A stretch of DNA of 64,000 nucleotides from Paraburkholderia ginsengiterrae. Lineage in GTDB: Bacteria; Pseudomonadota; Gammaproteobacteria; Burkholderiales; Burkholderiaceae. The stretch's first letter is position 1, and each line of letters begins with the position of its first letter. The stretch is from contig NZ_LXKA01000327.1 in NCBI RefSeq assembly GCF_001645125.1, forward strand, positions 186,001 through 250,000, written 5' to 3'. The translations under genes and the position numbers were made by a program. The notes beneath the pieces were generated by a model. That model made no database searches. It had not been told where the DNA came from and worked only from the letters and a program-made list of their open reading frames with translations. Positions 15,902-25,197 of this stretch are shown here, in pieces.

Positions 15902-18856
15902 TTATTTGCCCGAGTTCGCGTTGGCCAGTTCGCGCTGCCGCAGCAGGTCGAGCTGTTCAGTGTTGAAGCGCGAATAGTCCTGCTGCCATTGCGACGGCTG
16001 TTCGACCGGTGTCACCTGCACGGCAGTCACCTTGTACTCCGGACAATTGGTCGCCCAGTCTGAGCTATCGGTAGTGATCACGTTCGCCCCCGATTCGGGG
16101 AAATGGAACGTCGTATAGACCACGCCCGGCTGCATGCGCTCGGTCACCTTCGCGCGCAACACGGTTTGCCCTGCGCGCGATTCGATGCCGACCCAGTCGC
16201 CCGTCTTGATGCCGCGTTCCTCGGCATCGTGCGGATGCAGCTCCAGACGGTCTTCGTCATGCCAGCGCGAGTTCTCGGTGCGGCGTGTTTGCGCGCCCAC
16301 GTTGTATTGCGACAGGATCCGGCCCGTCGTGAGCAGCAGCGGGAACTTGCGCGTGACTTTCTCGGGTGAGGCGATGAACTTCGTAATCACGAATTTGCCC
16401 TTGCCGCGCACGAAGGCATCGACGTGCATGGTCGGCGTGCCGTCCGGCGCCTGCTCGTTGCAGGGCCACTGGATACTGCCGAGCTCGTCGAGCTTCTTGT
16501 ACGAGACGCCGTGGAAAGTCGGCGTGAGACGCGCGATCTCGTCCATGATCTGCGACGGATGCGTGTAGTCCATCTCGTAGCCGAGCGCGCGAGAGAGCTG
16601 TACCGTGACTTCCCAGTCGGCGTAACCCGGCACCGGCGGCATGACCTTGCGCACGCGCGAGATGCGGCGCTCCGCGTTGGTGAAGGTGCCGTCCTTTTCG
16701 AGGAACGACGAGCCGGGCAGCAGCACGTGCGCGTATTTGGCGGTCTCGTTCAGGAAAATGTCCTGCACGACGATGCATTCCATCGCCGACAGCGCCGCCG
16801 ACACATGGTGCGTATTCGGGTCCGACTGAACGATGTCTTCGCCCTGGCAATACAGGCCCTTGAAGGTGCCATGCACGGCGGCGTCGAACATGTTCGGAAT
16901 GCGCAGGCCGGGTTCCGGTTGCAGCGTGACGTTCCAGGCGTCTTCGAAGAGCGTGCGCGTGACCGTGTCGCTGATGTGCCGGTAGCCCGGCAGTTCGTGC
17001 GGGAACGAGCCCATGTCGCATGAACCCTGCACATTGTTCTGGCCGCGTAGCGGATTCACGCCCACGCCTTCCCGGCCGACGTTGCCCGTGGCCATCGCGA
17101 GGTTTGCGATGCCCATTACCATGGTCGAACCTTGCGCGTGCTCGGTGACGCCGAGACCATAGTAGATCGCGGCATTGCCGCCGGTGGCATAGATGCGGGC
17201 CGCTTCGCGCACGGCTTGCGCCGGCACGCCGGTCACCGCTTCGGTCGCCTCGGGCGCATTCTCCGGCAGCGCGACGAAATCGCGCCATTGTTCGAACGCG
17301 CGCGTCTCGCAGCGCTCGGCGACGAAGGCTTCGTTCACGAGGCCCTCGGTGACGATCACATGCGCCAGCGCGTTCACGATGGCCACGTTGGTGCCCGGAC
17401 GCAATTGCAGATGATGCGACGCCTTCACGTGCGGCGTATCGACGATATCGATGCGCCGCGGATCCACCACGATCAGCTTCGCGCCCTCGCGCACGCGGCG
17501 CTTCAGGCGCGAGCCGAACACCGGATGGCCGTCGGTCGGGTTCGCGCCGATCACCATGATGACGTCGGCTTTATCGACCGAAGCGAAGGTCTGCGTGCCG
17601 GCCGATTCGCCGAGCGTGGCCTTCAGGCCGTAGCCGGTCGGCGAGTGGCACACGCGCGCGCAGGTGTCGACGTTGTTGTTGCCGAACGCGGCGCGCACGA
17701 GCTTTTGCACCAGATACGTTTCCTCGTTCGTGCAACGCGAGGACGTGATGCCTCCGATCGAATCACGGCCATGCTTGGCCTGGATGCGGCGGAATTCCGA
17801 GGCTGCATAGTTGAGCGCCTCTTCCCAGCTGACCTCGCGCCACGGATCGGTGATCTTCGCGCGGATCATCGGCTTGGTGATGCGGTCCTTGTGCGTCGCG
17901 TAGCCCCACGCGAAGCGGCCCTTCACGCAGGCGTGGCCTTCGTTGGCCTGGCCGTTCTTGTGCGGCACCATCCGCACGACTTCGTTGCCCTTCATCTCCG
18001 CCTTGAACGAGCAGCCGACGCCGCAATACGCGCACGTGGTGACGACCGAATGCTCGGGCTGGCCGAGCATGATGACGGTCTTCTCCTGCAAGGTGGCGGT
18101 TGGGCATGCGGCCACGCACGCGCCGCACGACACGCACTCGGAGTCCATGAACGGCTGGTTCTCGCTCGCCGCCACGCGTGATTCGAAACCGCGCCCCGTG
18201 ATGGTCAGCGCGAATGTGCCTTGCGTTTCCTCGCACGCGCGTACGCAGCGATTGCAGACGATGCACTTCGACGGGTCGTACGTGAAGTACGGGTTCGACT
18301 CGTCTTTCTTGTCCTTCAGGTGATTCGCGCCGTCGAAGCCGTAGCGCACTTCGCGCAAGCCGGTGACGCCCGCCATGTCCTGCAGCTCGCAGTCGCCGTT
18401 GGCGGGGCAGGTGAGGCAGTCGAGCGGGTGATCGGAGATGTACAGCTCCATCACGTTGCGGCGCAGCGACTGCAGACGATCGGTCTGCGTGCGCACCTTC
18501 ATGCCGGCCTCGACCGGCGTCGTGCACGAGGCGGGGTAGCCGCGCTTGCCTTCGATTTCCACGAGACACAAGCGGCACGAGCCGAACGGCTCCAGCGAAT
18601 CGGTCGCGCAGAGCTTAGGCACGTTCACACCCGCTTCGGCGGCGGCGCGCATCACGGAGGTCCCGGCGGGAACGGTCACGGACTGGCCGTCGATTTCGAG
18701 CGTGACGTCGACATCGGCGTGGCGAGCGGGCGTGCCGTAGTCCGTCTCGTCGAAAATGGAGTGGGCCGCGCGCTGCTGTGCTTGCAGGGCCTGCGACTTG
18801 CACGCGCAATTGCCAGAGCCGCAGCCGCCGGTGGGAGAGTTGAGCATGTCGGACAT
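15902..18856 (-). CDS. fdsA: NAD-dependent formate dehydrogenase, molybdopterin alpha subunit
   Basis: This 984-residue catalytic subunit oxidises formate to CO2 at a bis-MGD molybdenum (or tungsten) centre in the cytoplasm. Cofactor sites appear in order: a 2Fe-2S site at C83, C94, C97 and C111; the NuoG-like His-Cys3 4Fe-4S site at H143, C147, C150 and C156; two ferredoxin-type clusters (CIVCNRC and CVSCGAC); and the FdhF-type CAYCGVGC. The metal ligand is a Cys in CARVCHSPTG, so selenocysteine is not used. An extra N-terminal Cys cluster (CGSGNCACKS) is present. The start has AGGAG 8 nt upstream, 16 nt after fdsB. Confidence 0.96.
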   Translation of the reverse strand: MSDMLNSPTGGCGSGNCACKSQALQAQQRAAHSIFDETDYGTPARHADVDVTLEIDGQSVTVPAGTSVMRAAAEAGVNVPKLCATDSLEPFGSCRLCLVEIEGKRGYPASCTTPVEAGMKVRTQTDRLQSLRRNVMELYISDHPLDCLTCPANGDCELQDMAGVTGLREVRYGFDGANHLKDKKDESNPYFTYDPSKCIVCNRCVRACEETQGTFALTITGRGFESRVAASENQPFMDSECVSCGACVAACPTATLQEKTVIMLGQPEHSVVTTCAYCGVGCSFKAEMKGNEVVRMVPHKNGQANEGHACVKGRFAWGYATHKDRITKPMIRAKITDPWREVSWEEALNYAASEFRRIQAKHGRDSIGGITSSRCTNEETYLVQKLVRAAFGNNNVDTCARVCHSPTGYGLKATLGESAGTQTFASVDKADVIMVIGANPTDGHPVFGSRLKRRVREGAKLIVVDPRRIDIVDTPHVKASHHLQLRPGTNVAIVNALAHVIVTEGLVNEAFVAERCETRAFEQWRDFVALPENAPEATEAVTGVPAQAVREAARIYATGGNAAIYYGLGVTEHAQGSTMVMGIANLAMATGNVGREGVGVNPLRGQNNVQGSCDMGSFPHELPGYRHISDTVTRTLFEDAWNVTLQPEPGLRIPNMFDAAVHGTFKGLYCQGEDIVQSDPNTHHVSAALSAMECIVVQDIFLNETAKYAHVLLPGSSFLEKDGTFTNAERRISRVRKVMPPVPGYADWEVTVQLSRALGYEMDYTHPSQIMDEIARLTPTFHGVSYKKLDELGSIQWPCNEQAPDGTPTMHVDAFVRGKGKFVITKFIASPEKVTRKFPLLLTTGRILSQYNVGAQTRRTENSRWHDEDRLELHPHDAEERGIKTGDWVGIESRAGQTVLRAKVTERMQPGVVYTTFHFPESGANVITTDSSDWATNCPEYKVTAVQVTPVEQPSQWQQDYSRFNTEQLDLLRQRELANANSGK

Positions 18857-18872
18857 GTTGTGGGCTCCTGGG

Positions 18873-20441
18873 TCAGGCCGCAGCTTTGGGCGCGTGATTG
18901 GACACGTTGGCGAGACCGAAGTCTTCCGGGAAATGGTCGAGTGCGGACAGCACCGGGTACGGCGTCATGCCGCCCATCGCGCAGAGCGAACCGGACACCA
19001 TCGTGTCGCACAGATCGCGCAGCAATTGCACCTGGCGGGTGGACGTATCGCCGTTGCGAATCCGGGCGATGACTTCGACGCCGCGCGTCGAGCCGATCCG
19101 GCATGGCGTGCATTTGCCGCACGATTCGAGCGCGCAGAAGTGCATGGCGTACTGCGCGAGTTCGGCGAGATTCGACGTGTCGTCATGCACGACAAGCCCG
19201 CCGTGGCCGACTACCGCGCCGACCGCCGCATAGGCTTCGTAGTCCATGGGAATATCCCACTGGCTTTCCGGCAGATACGTGCCGAGCGGGCCGCCCACTT
19301 GCACGGCGCGCGCGGGACGGCCGCTCGCCGTGCCGCCGCCGTAGTCGTAGAGCAATTCGCGCAGCGTCACGCCGAATGCGAGTTCGACGAGGCCTCCTTG
19401 CTTGACGTTGCCCGCCAGCTGGAACGGCAGTGTGCCGCGCGAGCGTCCCATGCCGAAGTCTTTGTAGAACTCCGCGCCGCGCGCGAAGATGATCGGCACG
19501 GTGGCGAGTGTGATGACGTTGTTAATCACGGTCGGTTGACCGTAAAGACCGACGAGCGCCGGCACCGGCGGCTTCGCGCGCACGATGCCGCGTTTGCCTT
19601 CGAGCGATTCGAGCAGTGCAGTTTCCTCGCCGCAGACATACGAGCCGGCACCTTTCGCGACGAACAGATCGAAGCGATGCGCCGTCGAGCCGAGCACGCT
19701 GTCGCCGAGCCAGCCGGCGGCGCGCGCTTTGGCGATAGCCGCTTCGAGCGTGGCGATCGAATGCGGGTACTCGCTGCGCACGTAGATGTAGCCGACCGTC
19801 GCGCCCGTCACGACACCCGCGATGATCATTCCCTCGATCAGCACATACGGATCGCTTTCCATCACGAGGCGATCGGAGAAGGTGCCGGAGTCGCCTTCGT
19901 CCGCATTGCAGACGATGTACTTTTGAGCTGCCTTGGCAGCGCGCACCGTGCGCCATTTGATGCCGGCCGGGAACGCCGCGCCGCCACGGCCGCGCAGGCC
20001 GGATTCGATCAAGGCTTCACAGGCGGCATCGCCGTCGGTTTGCAGCGCCTGACGCAGGCCTTCGAGGCCGCCGTGGGCGACGTAGTCGTCGATGGAAAGG
20101 GGGTCTGTGATACCGATGCGGGCGAAGGTCAGGCGTTGCTGATTCTTCAGATATGGAATCTCGTCGACCACCCCGACTCGCCGGGCATGCGCGCCGCCTT
20201 CCGTGAAGCCGGCGTCGAACAGCGCGGCGACTTCGCCGGCTTCGACATTCGCGTAGCCGACGCGGCCTTCAGGCGTCTGAACTTCGACCAGCGGTTCGAG
20301 CCACAGCAGGCCCCGCGAGCCGTTGCGAACCATTTCGATTGCAATGCCGCGGCGGGTCGCTTCCGTTGCGATCGCCTGGGCCAGTTCATCCGCGCCAAGT
20401 GCCAGCGCCGACGAATCACGTGGGACATAGATCCGTGTCAT
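18873..20441 (-). CDS. fdsB: NAD-dependent formate dehydrogenase, flavin/NADH beta subunit
   Basis: This 522-residue subunit resembles NuoF and carries FMN, the NAD+ site and a 4Fe-4S cluster. The glycine-rich GLRGRGGAAFPAGIKW motif binds NAD, ADEGDSGTFSDR lines the FMN pocket, and SCGKCTPCRIGSTR holds the cluster cysteines. The ATG at 20441 overlaps the fdsG stop by four bases, which fixes the start against a longer open frame. An N-terminal thioredoxin-like ferredoxin segment of about 130 residues precedes the NuoF core, as in other FdsB proteins. Electrons from FdsA pass through it to NAD+. Confidence 0.95.
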   Translation of the reverse strand: MTRIYVPRDSSALALGADELAQAIATEATRRGIAIEMVRNGSRGLLWLEPLVEVQTPEGRVGYANVEAGEVAALFDAGFTEGGAHARRVGVVDEIPYLKNQQRLTFARIGITDPLSIDDYVAHGGLEGLRQALQTDGDAACEALIESGLRGRGGAAFPAGIKWRTVRAAKAAQKYIVCNADEGDSGTFSDRLVMESDPYVLIEGMIIAGVVTGATVGYIYVRSEYPHSIATLEAAIAKARAAGWLGDSVLGSTAHRFDLFVAKGAGSYVCGEETALLESLEGKRGIVRAKPPVPALVGLYGQPTVINNVITLATVPIIFARGAEFYKDFGMGRSRGTLPFQLAGNVKQGGLVELAFGVTLRELLYDYGGGTASGRPARAVQVGGPLGTYLPESQWDIPMDYEAYAAVGAVVGHGGLVVHDDTSNLAELAQYAMHFCALESCGKCTPCRIGSTRGVEVIARIRNGDTSTRQVQLLRDLCDTMVSGSLCAMGGMTPYPVLSALDHFPEDFGLANVSNHAPKAAA

Positions 20442-20935
20442 GCCGTCACCTCCACGCGCTTGCTGGCGGCCGCGAAAATCGCGTCGAATTTCTGAGGCGT
20501 GACTTTGGCGTGCAGCGTGCCGTTGAGCATGAGCGCCGGTGAGAGCGCGCATTGTCCGAGGCAGTACACCGATTCCAGTTCCACCGTTGCGCCGTGCTGA
20601 TGTTCAGCGTCGTGATGGACGTCAAACCGGCAGCCGGTGTGCGCCTCGATATGCTGCGCAAGCGCTTCCGTGCCCATGCTGCGGCAGGCTTCCGCGCGGC
20701 AAAGTTGCACCGTGACTGGCGCGGCGGGCTGCGTGCGGAAGTGGTGGTAGTAGGTGATCACGCCGTGCACTTCCGCGCGCGACAGGTTCATGGCACGCGC
20801 GAGCGGTGCGACCGCGGCGGGCGGCACGTAGCCGAGCTCGTCCTGAATCGCGTGCAAGACTGCCAGTAACGACCTGCCTGGCTGTGCGTGACGCTGCACG
20901 AGTTGGTCCGGCGCGACGGCGATGGAATCGTCCAA
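20438..20935 (-). CDS. fdsG: NAD-dependent formate dehydrogenase gamma subunit
   Basis: This 165-residue NuoE-like subunit has a thioredoxin-fold 2Fe-2S domain with cysteines in CRAEAC and CLGQC. It is the first gene of fdsGBAD. The start codon appears to be TTG at 20935: a GGAGGAG ribosome binding site lies 7 nt upstream and no ATG or GTG is suitably placed in frame. The upstream intergenic region is shared with the divergent fdsR-like regulator. The 2Fe-2S cluster is thought to take part in electron transfer near the FMN of FdsB. Confidence 0.94.
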   Translation of the reverse strand: MDDSIAVAPDQLVQRHAQPGRSLLAVLHAIQDELGYVPPAAVAPLARAMNLSRAEVHGVITYYHHFRTQPAAPVTVQLCRAEACRSMGTEALAQHIEAHTGCRFDVHHDAEHQHGATVELESVYCLGQCALSPALMLNGTLHAKVTPQKFDAIFAAASKRVEVTA

Positions 20936-20960
20936 GTGGGGGCTCCTCCAAAGTCATATA

Positions 20961-20989
20961 TGCACTTGTTATTCATAATGTGTGCACTT
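20961..20989. promoter_or_regulatory. Direct repeats in fdsG-fdsR intergenic region, candidate regulator site
   Basis: TGCACTT occurs at 20961-20967 and 20983-20989, exactly 22 nt or about two helical turns apart, inside an unusually AT-rich 100-nt stretch between the divergent fds operon and its regulator. The flanks TTATTCATAA and TATTC/GAATA are also near-palindromic. Binding by the adjacent regulator is inferred from position. Confidence 0.45.
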
Positions 20990-21069
20990 ATGCTTCGTAT
21001 ATTCAATAGGGAATAATTGAACAATAGGCGGGTGCGCCGGCCTGTGCAATAGGAAAGAGGTGAGCATAT

Positions 21070-22149
21070 ATGATCCGGATCGAATGCCAGGCGCAGTTGG
21101 TGGTGAAGGGCCCGGACGGCCGTGAGGCAAGCCTGTCGGACGTGGTGCCGCTGCTCGCGTTGGTGAACGAATCCGGCAGCATCGCGCAGGCGGCGGCGCT
21201 TAAGGGTTTGTCCTACCGTCACGCATGGGGGTTGCTGCGCGGCATCGAAGAGCGCCTGGGCGGTCCGTTGATCGCGAAGGAGCGCGGCCGCGGCTCGGTG
21301 CTGTCCGATCTCGGCCAGGCCGTGTTGCGCGCACAGCGTTTGTGCGGCGAGCGGCTCGACGGCAACATGCAGGCGCTCGCGAGCGAGGTGGCCAGCGATC
21401 TGAACCGCTGGCTCGCGCCTCCCGCCGACGACGTGCGTATTCACGCGTCGCACGGTTATGCGGTAGCCGCGCTGGTGACGACGCTGGTGGCGAACAATCT
21501 GCCGGTCGACATCAAGTATCGCGACAGTGCGGACGCGGTCAGTGCGCTTGCGCGCGGCGAGTGCGATCTGGCCGGCTTCCATCTGCCGCTCGGCGAGTTT
21601 CGCGCTGTGTGCGCCGATACCTATCGGCGCTGGCTCGATCCGCAGCGTCACGTGCTCGTGCATCTGACGCGGCGCAAACAGGGGCTCTTCCTCGGCAAGG
21701 GCAATCCCAGAGGCATCGCGGGCCTAAGCGACCTCGCGCGCGACGACATCCGCTTCGTCAACCGGCAGCCGGGCTCCGGCACGCGCATGCTGCTCGATCT
21801 CGCGCTACGGAAAGTCGGGGTAGATCCGGACCGGGTCAACGGCTATGCGTCGACCGAACTGACACATTCCGCGATTGCGGCGTTCGTCGCAAGCGGCATG
21901 GCTGATGTGGGTTTCGGCGTGGAGCCCGCGGCGCATCATTTCGGGCTCGACTTCATTCCGGTTGTCGACGAAGACTATTATTTCGCCTGCGACCGTGCGC
22001 GCCTCGAGCGCGCGCCGCTCGCCAGCGTGATCGATTTACTGCGCAGCAGCGCGTTCCGGCAACGCGTCGAGCAACTCGAAGGCTACGATCCGCGGGACTG
22101 CGGCAAGCTGGTCGATCCTGATGAAGGTCTCGGCGAAACGCGGGCGTAA
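21070..22149 (+). CDS. fdsR: ModE/LysR-like regulator with periplasmic-binding-type effector domain, fdsR-like
   Basis: This 359-residue protein pairs an N-terminal winged helix of LysR/ModE type (LVNESGSIAQAAALKGLSYR, about residues 32-51) with a C-terminal PBP-like small-molecule domain (about residues 120-340). It is transcribed divergently from fdsGBAD, the arrangement described for the fds regulator in Cupriavidus, so I infer it controls formate dehydrogenase. The ATG at 21070 follows AGAGGTGAG. The effector could be formate, molybdate or another oxyanion and cannot be told from sequence. The gene symbol rests on context. Confidence 0.75.
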   Translation: MIRIECQAQLVVKGPDGREASLSDVVPLLALVNESGSIAQAAALKGLSYRHAWGLLRGIEERLGGPLIAKERGRGSVLSDLGQAVLRAQRLCGERLDGNMQALASEVASDLNRWLAPPADDVRIHASHGYAVAALVTTLVANNLPVDIKYRDSADAVSALARGECDLAGFHLPLGEFRAVCADTYRRWLDPQRHVLVHLTRRKQGLFLGKGNPRGIAGLSDLARDDIRFVNRQPGSGTRMLLDLALRKVGVDPDRVNGYASTELTHSAIAAFVASGMADVGFGVEPAAHHFGLDFIPVVDEDYYFACDRARLERAPLASVIDLLRSSAFRQRVEQLEGYDPRDCGKLVDPDEGLGETRA

Positions 22150-22257
22150 GACGCTGTAACCAGAAAGCGCTGATCCTCGCTGCGCATGGCGTCCGTTTGG
22201 GATACTCTTTACACTCCCGATTCCGCTTAAACCACGCGCTACGCCGTGCCGATCACT

Positions 22258-22524
22258 ATGAAAGTTCTCCTTCACGCTTGTGCTGCCGTTGCCACGGCCG
22301 GTGCGCTTCTCGCCACCGCTTCAGTTGGATTCGCACAGAATTCGCCGGGTGTCCCGGGCGGGATATTGCAAGACCAGTTCCGCCTTGCCGAACATCCGCA
22401 AATGCCGTTTGCCGCATCGGCGCCCTCGGACAAATATCAGCATGGCAAAACATCTTCCATGCGCAAACGCGGCGATTTGGGCGATCCGAACGGTTGCAAT
22501 CTGCAGTGTCCTAAAGACGAGTAA
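22258..22524 (+). CDS. Small exported protein of unknown function
   Basis: This 88-residue protein starts at the ATG at 22258 with a signal peptide (MKVLLHACAAVATAGALLA) cleaved near the AQN at residue 26. The mature part of about 62 residues is Pro-, Lys- and Asp-rich and ends with a Cys pair (CNLQCPKDE) that could form a disulfide. I do not recognise a family. It is monocistronic and converges on the COG4315 gene, with hairpins between them. An upstream in-frame ATG at 22246 is less likely because the signal peptide begins at 22258. Confidence 0.65.
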   Translation: MKVLLHACAAVATAGALLATASVGFAQNSPGVPGGILQDQFRLAEHPQMPFAASAPSDKYQHGKTSSMRKRGDLGDPNGCNLQCPKDE

Positions 22525-22552
22525 GCGGACAGATCAGTCCGTTGCTGTTGAG

Positions 22553-22575
22553 AGCGCCGGCGGTCTGCCGGCGCT
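22553..22575. terminator. Hairpin between convergent small genes
   Basis: AGCGCCGGC and GCCGGCGCT form a perfect 9-bp stem with a GGTCT loop, followed by only TTT then CC. A second stem (GCGCCAG/CTGGCGC, 22586-22606) follows. Together they probably terminate both convergent genes, although the T-run is weak. Confidence 0.4.
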
Positions 22576-22629
22576 TTCCATTTGGGCGCCAGCTTTAGCC
22601 TGGCGCGATTGTGATTTTGTGTTGGCCGC

Positions 22630-22989
22630 TTAGGGCTTCGCGGTGTGCCACAAGTCCTTGAAGCCTTCTCCCTTCATATCTCCCGCCTGTTTGTCGCCCG
22701 AGTAGTGATACAGCGGATGGCCTTTGTACGCCCACTGCTGCTTGCCGTCGGCGCTCGCGATCAGCGTCCAGTCGCCGGATGGTTTGTCCGACGCGCTGGC
22801 CATGGCCGCCGGCCAGAGACTCATGCAGCCGCCGGTGCAGGCGCTCGTGCCGGGCGTGGTGTCTTTGTCGAAGGTGTAGAGCGTCATGCCGTCCGCGGTG
22901 ACAAGGCGGCCGTCGGCGACTTTGGGCGCTTCGGCGAATGCGCTTTGTTGCAGTGCGAGGAGGGCGAGGCAGAAGAGGGTTTTGCGCAT
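22630..22989 (-). CDS. Exported COG4315-type repeat protein
   Basis: This 119-residue protein has a signal peptide ending at AFA (residue 19). The mature protein contains the family's repeated short motifs, seen as MTLYTFDKD, CTGGCMSLWPA and GHPLYHYSGD. I recognise this as the predicted secreted YxxxxD-repeat family (COG4315), whose function is unknown. Cys in ACTGGC may form a disulfide. The ATG at 22989 is chosen because it starts the signal peptide; an upstream in-frame start at 23022 adds an unlikely leader. Confidence 0.82.
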   Translation of the reverse strand: MRKTLFCLALLALQQSAFAEAPKVADGRLVTADGMTLYTFDKDTTPGTSACTGGCMSLWPAAMASASDKPSGDWTLIASADGKQQWAYKGHPLYHYSGDKQAGDMKGEGFKDLWHTAKP

Positions 22990-23180
22990 GATGTCGGCTC
23001 CTGATCTTGGTGTTGGTCTCACGCGAGACGCGGCGTGCGCGCGCGTGAAGACGTAACGATTGAGTGGCTGCGTTTATTCCACTCGATGCCAATGCCTTGC
23101 GAGAGAAACGACAGATTCCCTTTTTATATTGCAGTCGTGAAGAATTGCAAGGCGGCAGGGCGGGCAGGCGATCGAGCAAC

Positions 23181-23213
23181 AAAAAACCCCGAGAGCCTGA
23201 CACTATCGGGGTT
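23181..23213 (-). terminator. Intrinsic terminator of tmRNA transcript
   Basis: Read on the minus strand, AACCCCGA pairs with TCGGGGTT across a 13-nt loop and runs into six T residues. It lies 36 nt beyond the mature tmRNA 3' end, as expected for a precursor trimmed to CCA. Confidence 0.85.
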
Positions 23214-23248
23214 CTTGATAAAACAATTGCTGCTGCCTGCAAGGTGTT

Positions 23249-23618
23249 TGGTGGAGGCGGCGGGAATCGAACCCGCGTCCAGAAGCACTCTACGACCAGT
23301 TCTACATGTTTAGTTCTGTCATTTGATTTAACCGTAGCGACGCGGACGAACACGCTGCACTACGGCGATTCACTAATTTTTCGACCCGGACGTCGTGACT
23401 CCGTCAAGGCTTAACTGACGTATATGACCTCTGTCGGTATTGCTACCGGTCTTGCGACACTAGCCCGTCAGTGAACTAGGCAGAGGACGGCGGCCCTTAG
23501 GCTGCCAGTGCGAACGTATCGTCGTTTGCAGTTACGTTTTTCCCATTGATTAACGAGGTGACGGGTCCTCGACATGCCCTAGCCGCTTCGCAACCCCTGT
23601 CGAAACCAGGTCGCCCCC
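23249..23618 (-). ncRNA. ssrA: tmRNA (transfer-messenger RNA)
   Basis: This 370-nt RNA rescues stalled ribosomes. The 5' end GGGGGCGACC and the 3' end CGCCTCCACCA form the 7-bp acceptor stem with encoded CCA, and GGTTCGATTCC is the T-loop. The resume frame at 23500-23529 encodes the tag ANDDTFALAA followed by TAA at 23497-23499. That tag is typical of Burkholderia and relatives. A promoter and a terminator flank it. End coordinates are from base pairing and are good to within a base or two. Confidence 0.97.
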
Positions 23619-23632
23619 GCGGTTCGTTGCTC

Positions 23633-23661
23633 AAAATACTGAGCCAACGTAGATTTTACAA
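23633..23661 (-). promoter_or_regulatory. Sigma70-type promoter of ssrA
   Basis: On the minus strand TTGTAA (-35) is followed by a 17-nt spacer and TATTTT (-10), each matching 4 of 6 consensus positions. The -10 ends 15 nt before the mature tmRNA 5' end. Confidence 0.55.
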
Positions 23662-23753
23662 TAGATTGACGGCCACGTCCTGACTCATTGGCGTAGCTTA
23701 TTGACGTGACACGCGCGGCGGCCCGCTGCATGGGCTTGCCGCCGCACGGCACG

Positions 23754-24467
23754 TTAGCCGAGGTCGCGCAGCAGCCGCTGCAATTCGGCGGGTGATTGGA
23801 CCACATGCTGGGCGTGCCATTGCGTCGGTGGAATATCGTTGCCGCAATAGCCGTAGGCGGCCGCCACGGTTTTCATGCCGGCCGCAAAACCCGCTTGCAC
23901 GTCGCGCAGGTCGTCGCCGACGTAGACGATGCGCTCCGGCTCTACGTCGAGCTCACGCGCGGCGTGCAGCAACGGCGCCGGGTGCGGTTTCGCATGCGCA
24001 GTCGTGTCGCCGCTCACGACGCAGCCGGCGCGCTCCTCAAGGCCGAGTTGCGCGATCAGCGGCTCGGTCAGCCGTGCAACCTTGTTCGTGACGATGCCCC
24101 AGCGCACGCCGCGTGCGTCGAGTTCGTCCAGCAATTCAGGAATGCCGGGAAACAGCGTGGTTTCGATACACAGGTCCGCTTCGTAGTTGGCGAGAAATTC
24201 CTCGCGCATCGAGCCGAACTCATGATTGTCGGGGCCAATGCCGAACGCTCCACCGATCAGCCCGCGCGCGCCCGCGGACGCAAGCGGCCTGAGGTTTTCA
24301 AGCGGCACCATCTCGAGCCCGCGATCGTGGCGCATTTTGTTGACGGCCGCCGCGAGATCGGGCGCCGTGTCGGCTAGCGTGCCGTCGAGGTCGAACAGGA
24401 CGGCTTGGCAAAGACCGAGGGCGTCTTCGTTGTCTTCGCGTTGGGGCAGGGGCGTGGGATCACTCAT
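23754..24467 (-). CDS. gph: Phosphoglycolate phosphatase (HAD superfamily)
   Basis: This 237-residue HAD hydrolase removes phosphate from 2-phosphoglycolate, a product of DNA 3'-end repair and oxygenase side reactions. The nucleophile motif is AVLFDLDGTLADTAPD near residues 23-38. GIVTNK is motif II, and YVGDDLRDVQAGFAAGM holds the acidic motif III/IV. It lies 31 nt downstream of ubiG on the same strand. This ubiG-gph arrangement is standard in beta- and gammaproteobacteria. Other small phosphoester substrates are possible, as in many Gph-like enzymes. Confidence 0.9.
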   Translation of the reverse strand: MSDPTPLPQREDNEDALGLCQAVLFDLDGTLADTAPDLAAAVNKMRHDRGLEMVPLENLRPLASAGARGLIGGAFGIGPDNHEFGSMREEFLANYEADLCIETTLFPGIPELLDELDARGVRWGIVTNKVARLTEPLIAQLGLEERAGCVVSGDTTAHAKPHPAPLLHAARELDVEPERIVYVGDDLRDVQAGFAAGMKTVAAAYGYCGNDIPPTQWHAQHVVQSPAELQRLLRDLG

Positions 24468-24498
24468 TGATTCGATAGGTCCGGCGGGTCGGGGCAGA

Positions 24499-25197
24499 TC
24501 AGGCGTCGCGGCGGCAGGCGAGCATGTAGTTCACGCTCGTGTCGGCGGACAGTGCGAAATGCTTGCCGAGCGGGTGGTAGACGATGCCTTTGATATCGAC
24601 CGTACGCAGCTCTGCGGCGCGCACGAAGCTCGCCAATTCCGAGGGGCGAATGAAGCGCGCGTAGTCGTGCGTGCCCTTGGGCAGCATCCGGGCAATGTAT
24701 TCGGCGCCGATTACGGCGAACAGGTACGACTTCACATTGCGGTTCAACGTGGAATAGAACACCCAGCCACCCGGCTTCACCAGCGTCTTGCAGGCTTCGA
24801 CAATCGCGGCAGGCTCCGGCACGTGTTCAAGCATTTCCATGCAGGTTACGACGTCGTAGGTGCCGGGCTCGCGGGCGGCAAGCGCTTCAGCGGCGATTTC
24901 TTCGTAATCGACCGTTACACCGCTTTCAAGACTGTGAAGATCTGCGACGCCAAGTGCCTGGGTCGAGAGGTCGATGCCCTTCACGTGCGCGCCCAGGCCG
25001 GCCATCGATTCGGACAGGATGCCGCCGCCACAGCCGATATCCAGCACCTTCTTGCCCGCAAGATGCGCGTGAGCGTCGATCCAGCTCAGGCGAATCGGGT
25101 TGAGCTCGTGCAGCGGCTTAAATTCGGCATTCGGGTCCCACCAACGATGCGCGAGGTCGCTGAATTTCTGCAGTTCGTGGGGATCGGCGTTGGTCAT
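24499..25197 (-). CDS. ubiG: Ubiquinone biosynthesis O-methyltransferase
   Basis: This 232-residue SAM-dependent enzyme carries out both O-methylations of ubiquinone synthesis. The SAM-binding motif I is [20 protein letters not shown]. The N-terminal [20 protein letters not shown] is the typical UbiG opening and fixes the start at the ATG at 25197 rather than at a longer open frame. [11 protein letters not shown] is the post-I motif. It is followed by gph at 31 nt and separated from ompA by the ompA terminator. Confidence 0.95.
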   Translation of the reverse strand: MTNADPHELQKFSDLAHRWWDPNAEFKPLHELNPIRLSWIDAHAHLAGKKVLDIGCGGGILSESMAGLGAHVKGIDLSTQALGVADLHSLESGVTVDYEEIAAEALAAREPGTYDVVTCMEMLEHVPEPAAIVEACKTLVKPGGWVFYSTLNRNVKSYLFAVIGAEYIARMLPKGTHDYARFIRPSELASFVRAAELRTVDIKGIVYHPLGKHFALSADTSVNYMLACRRDA

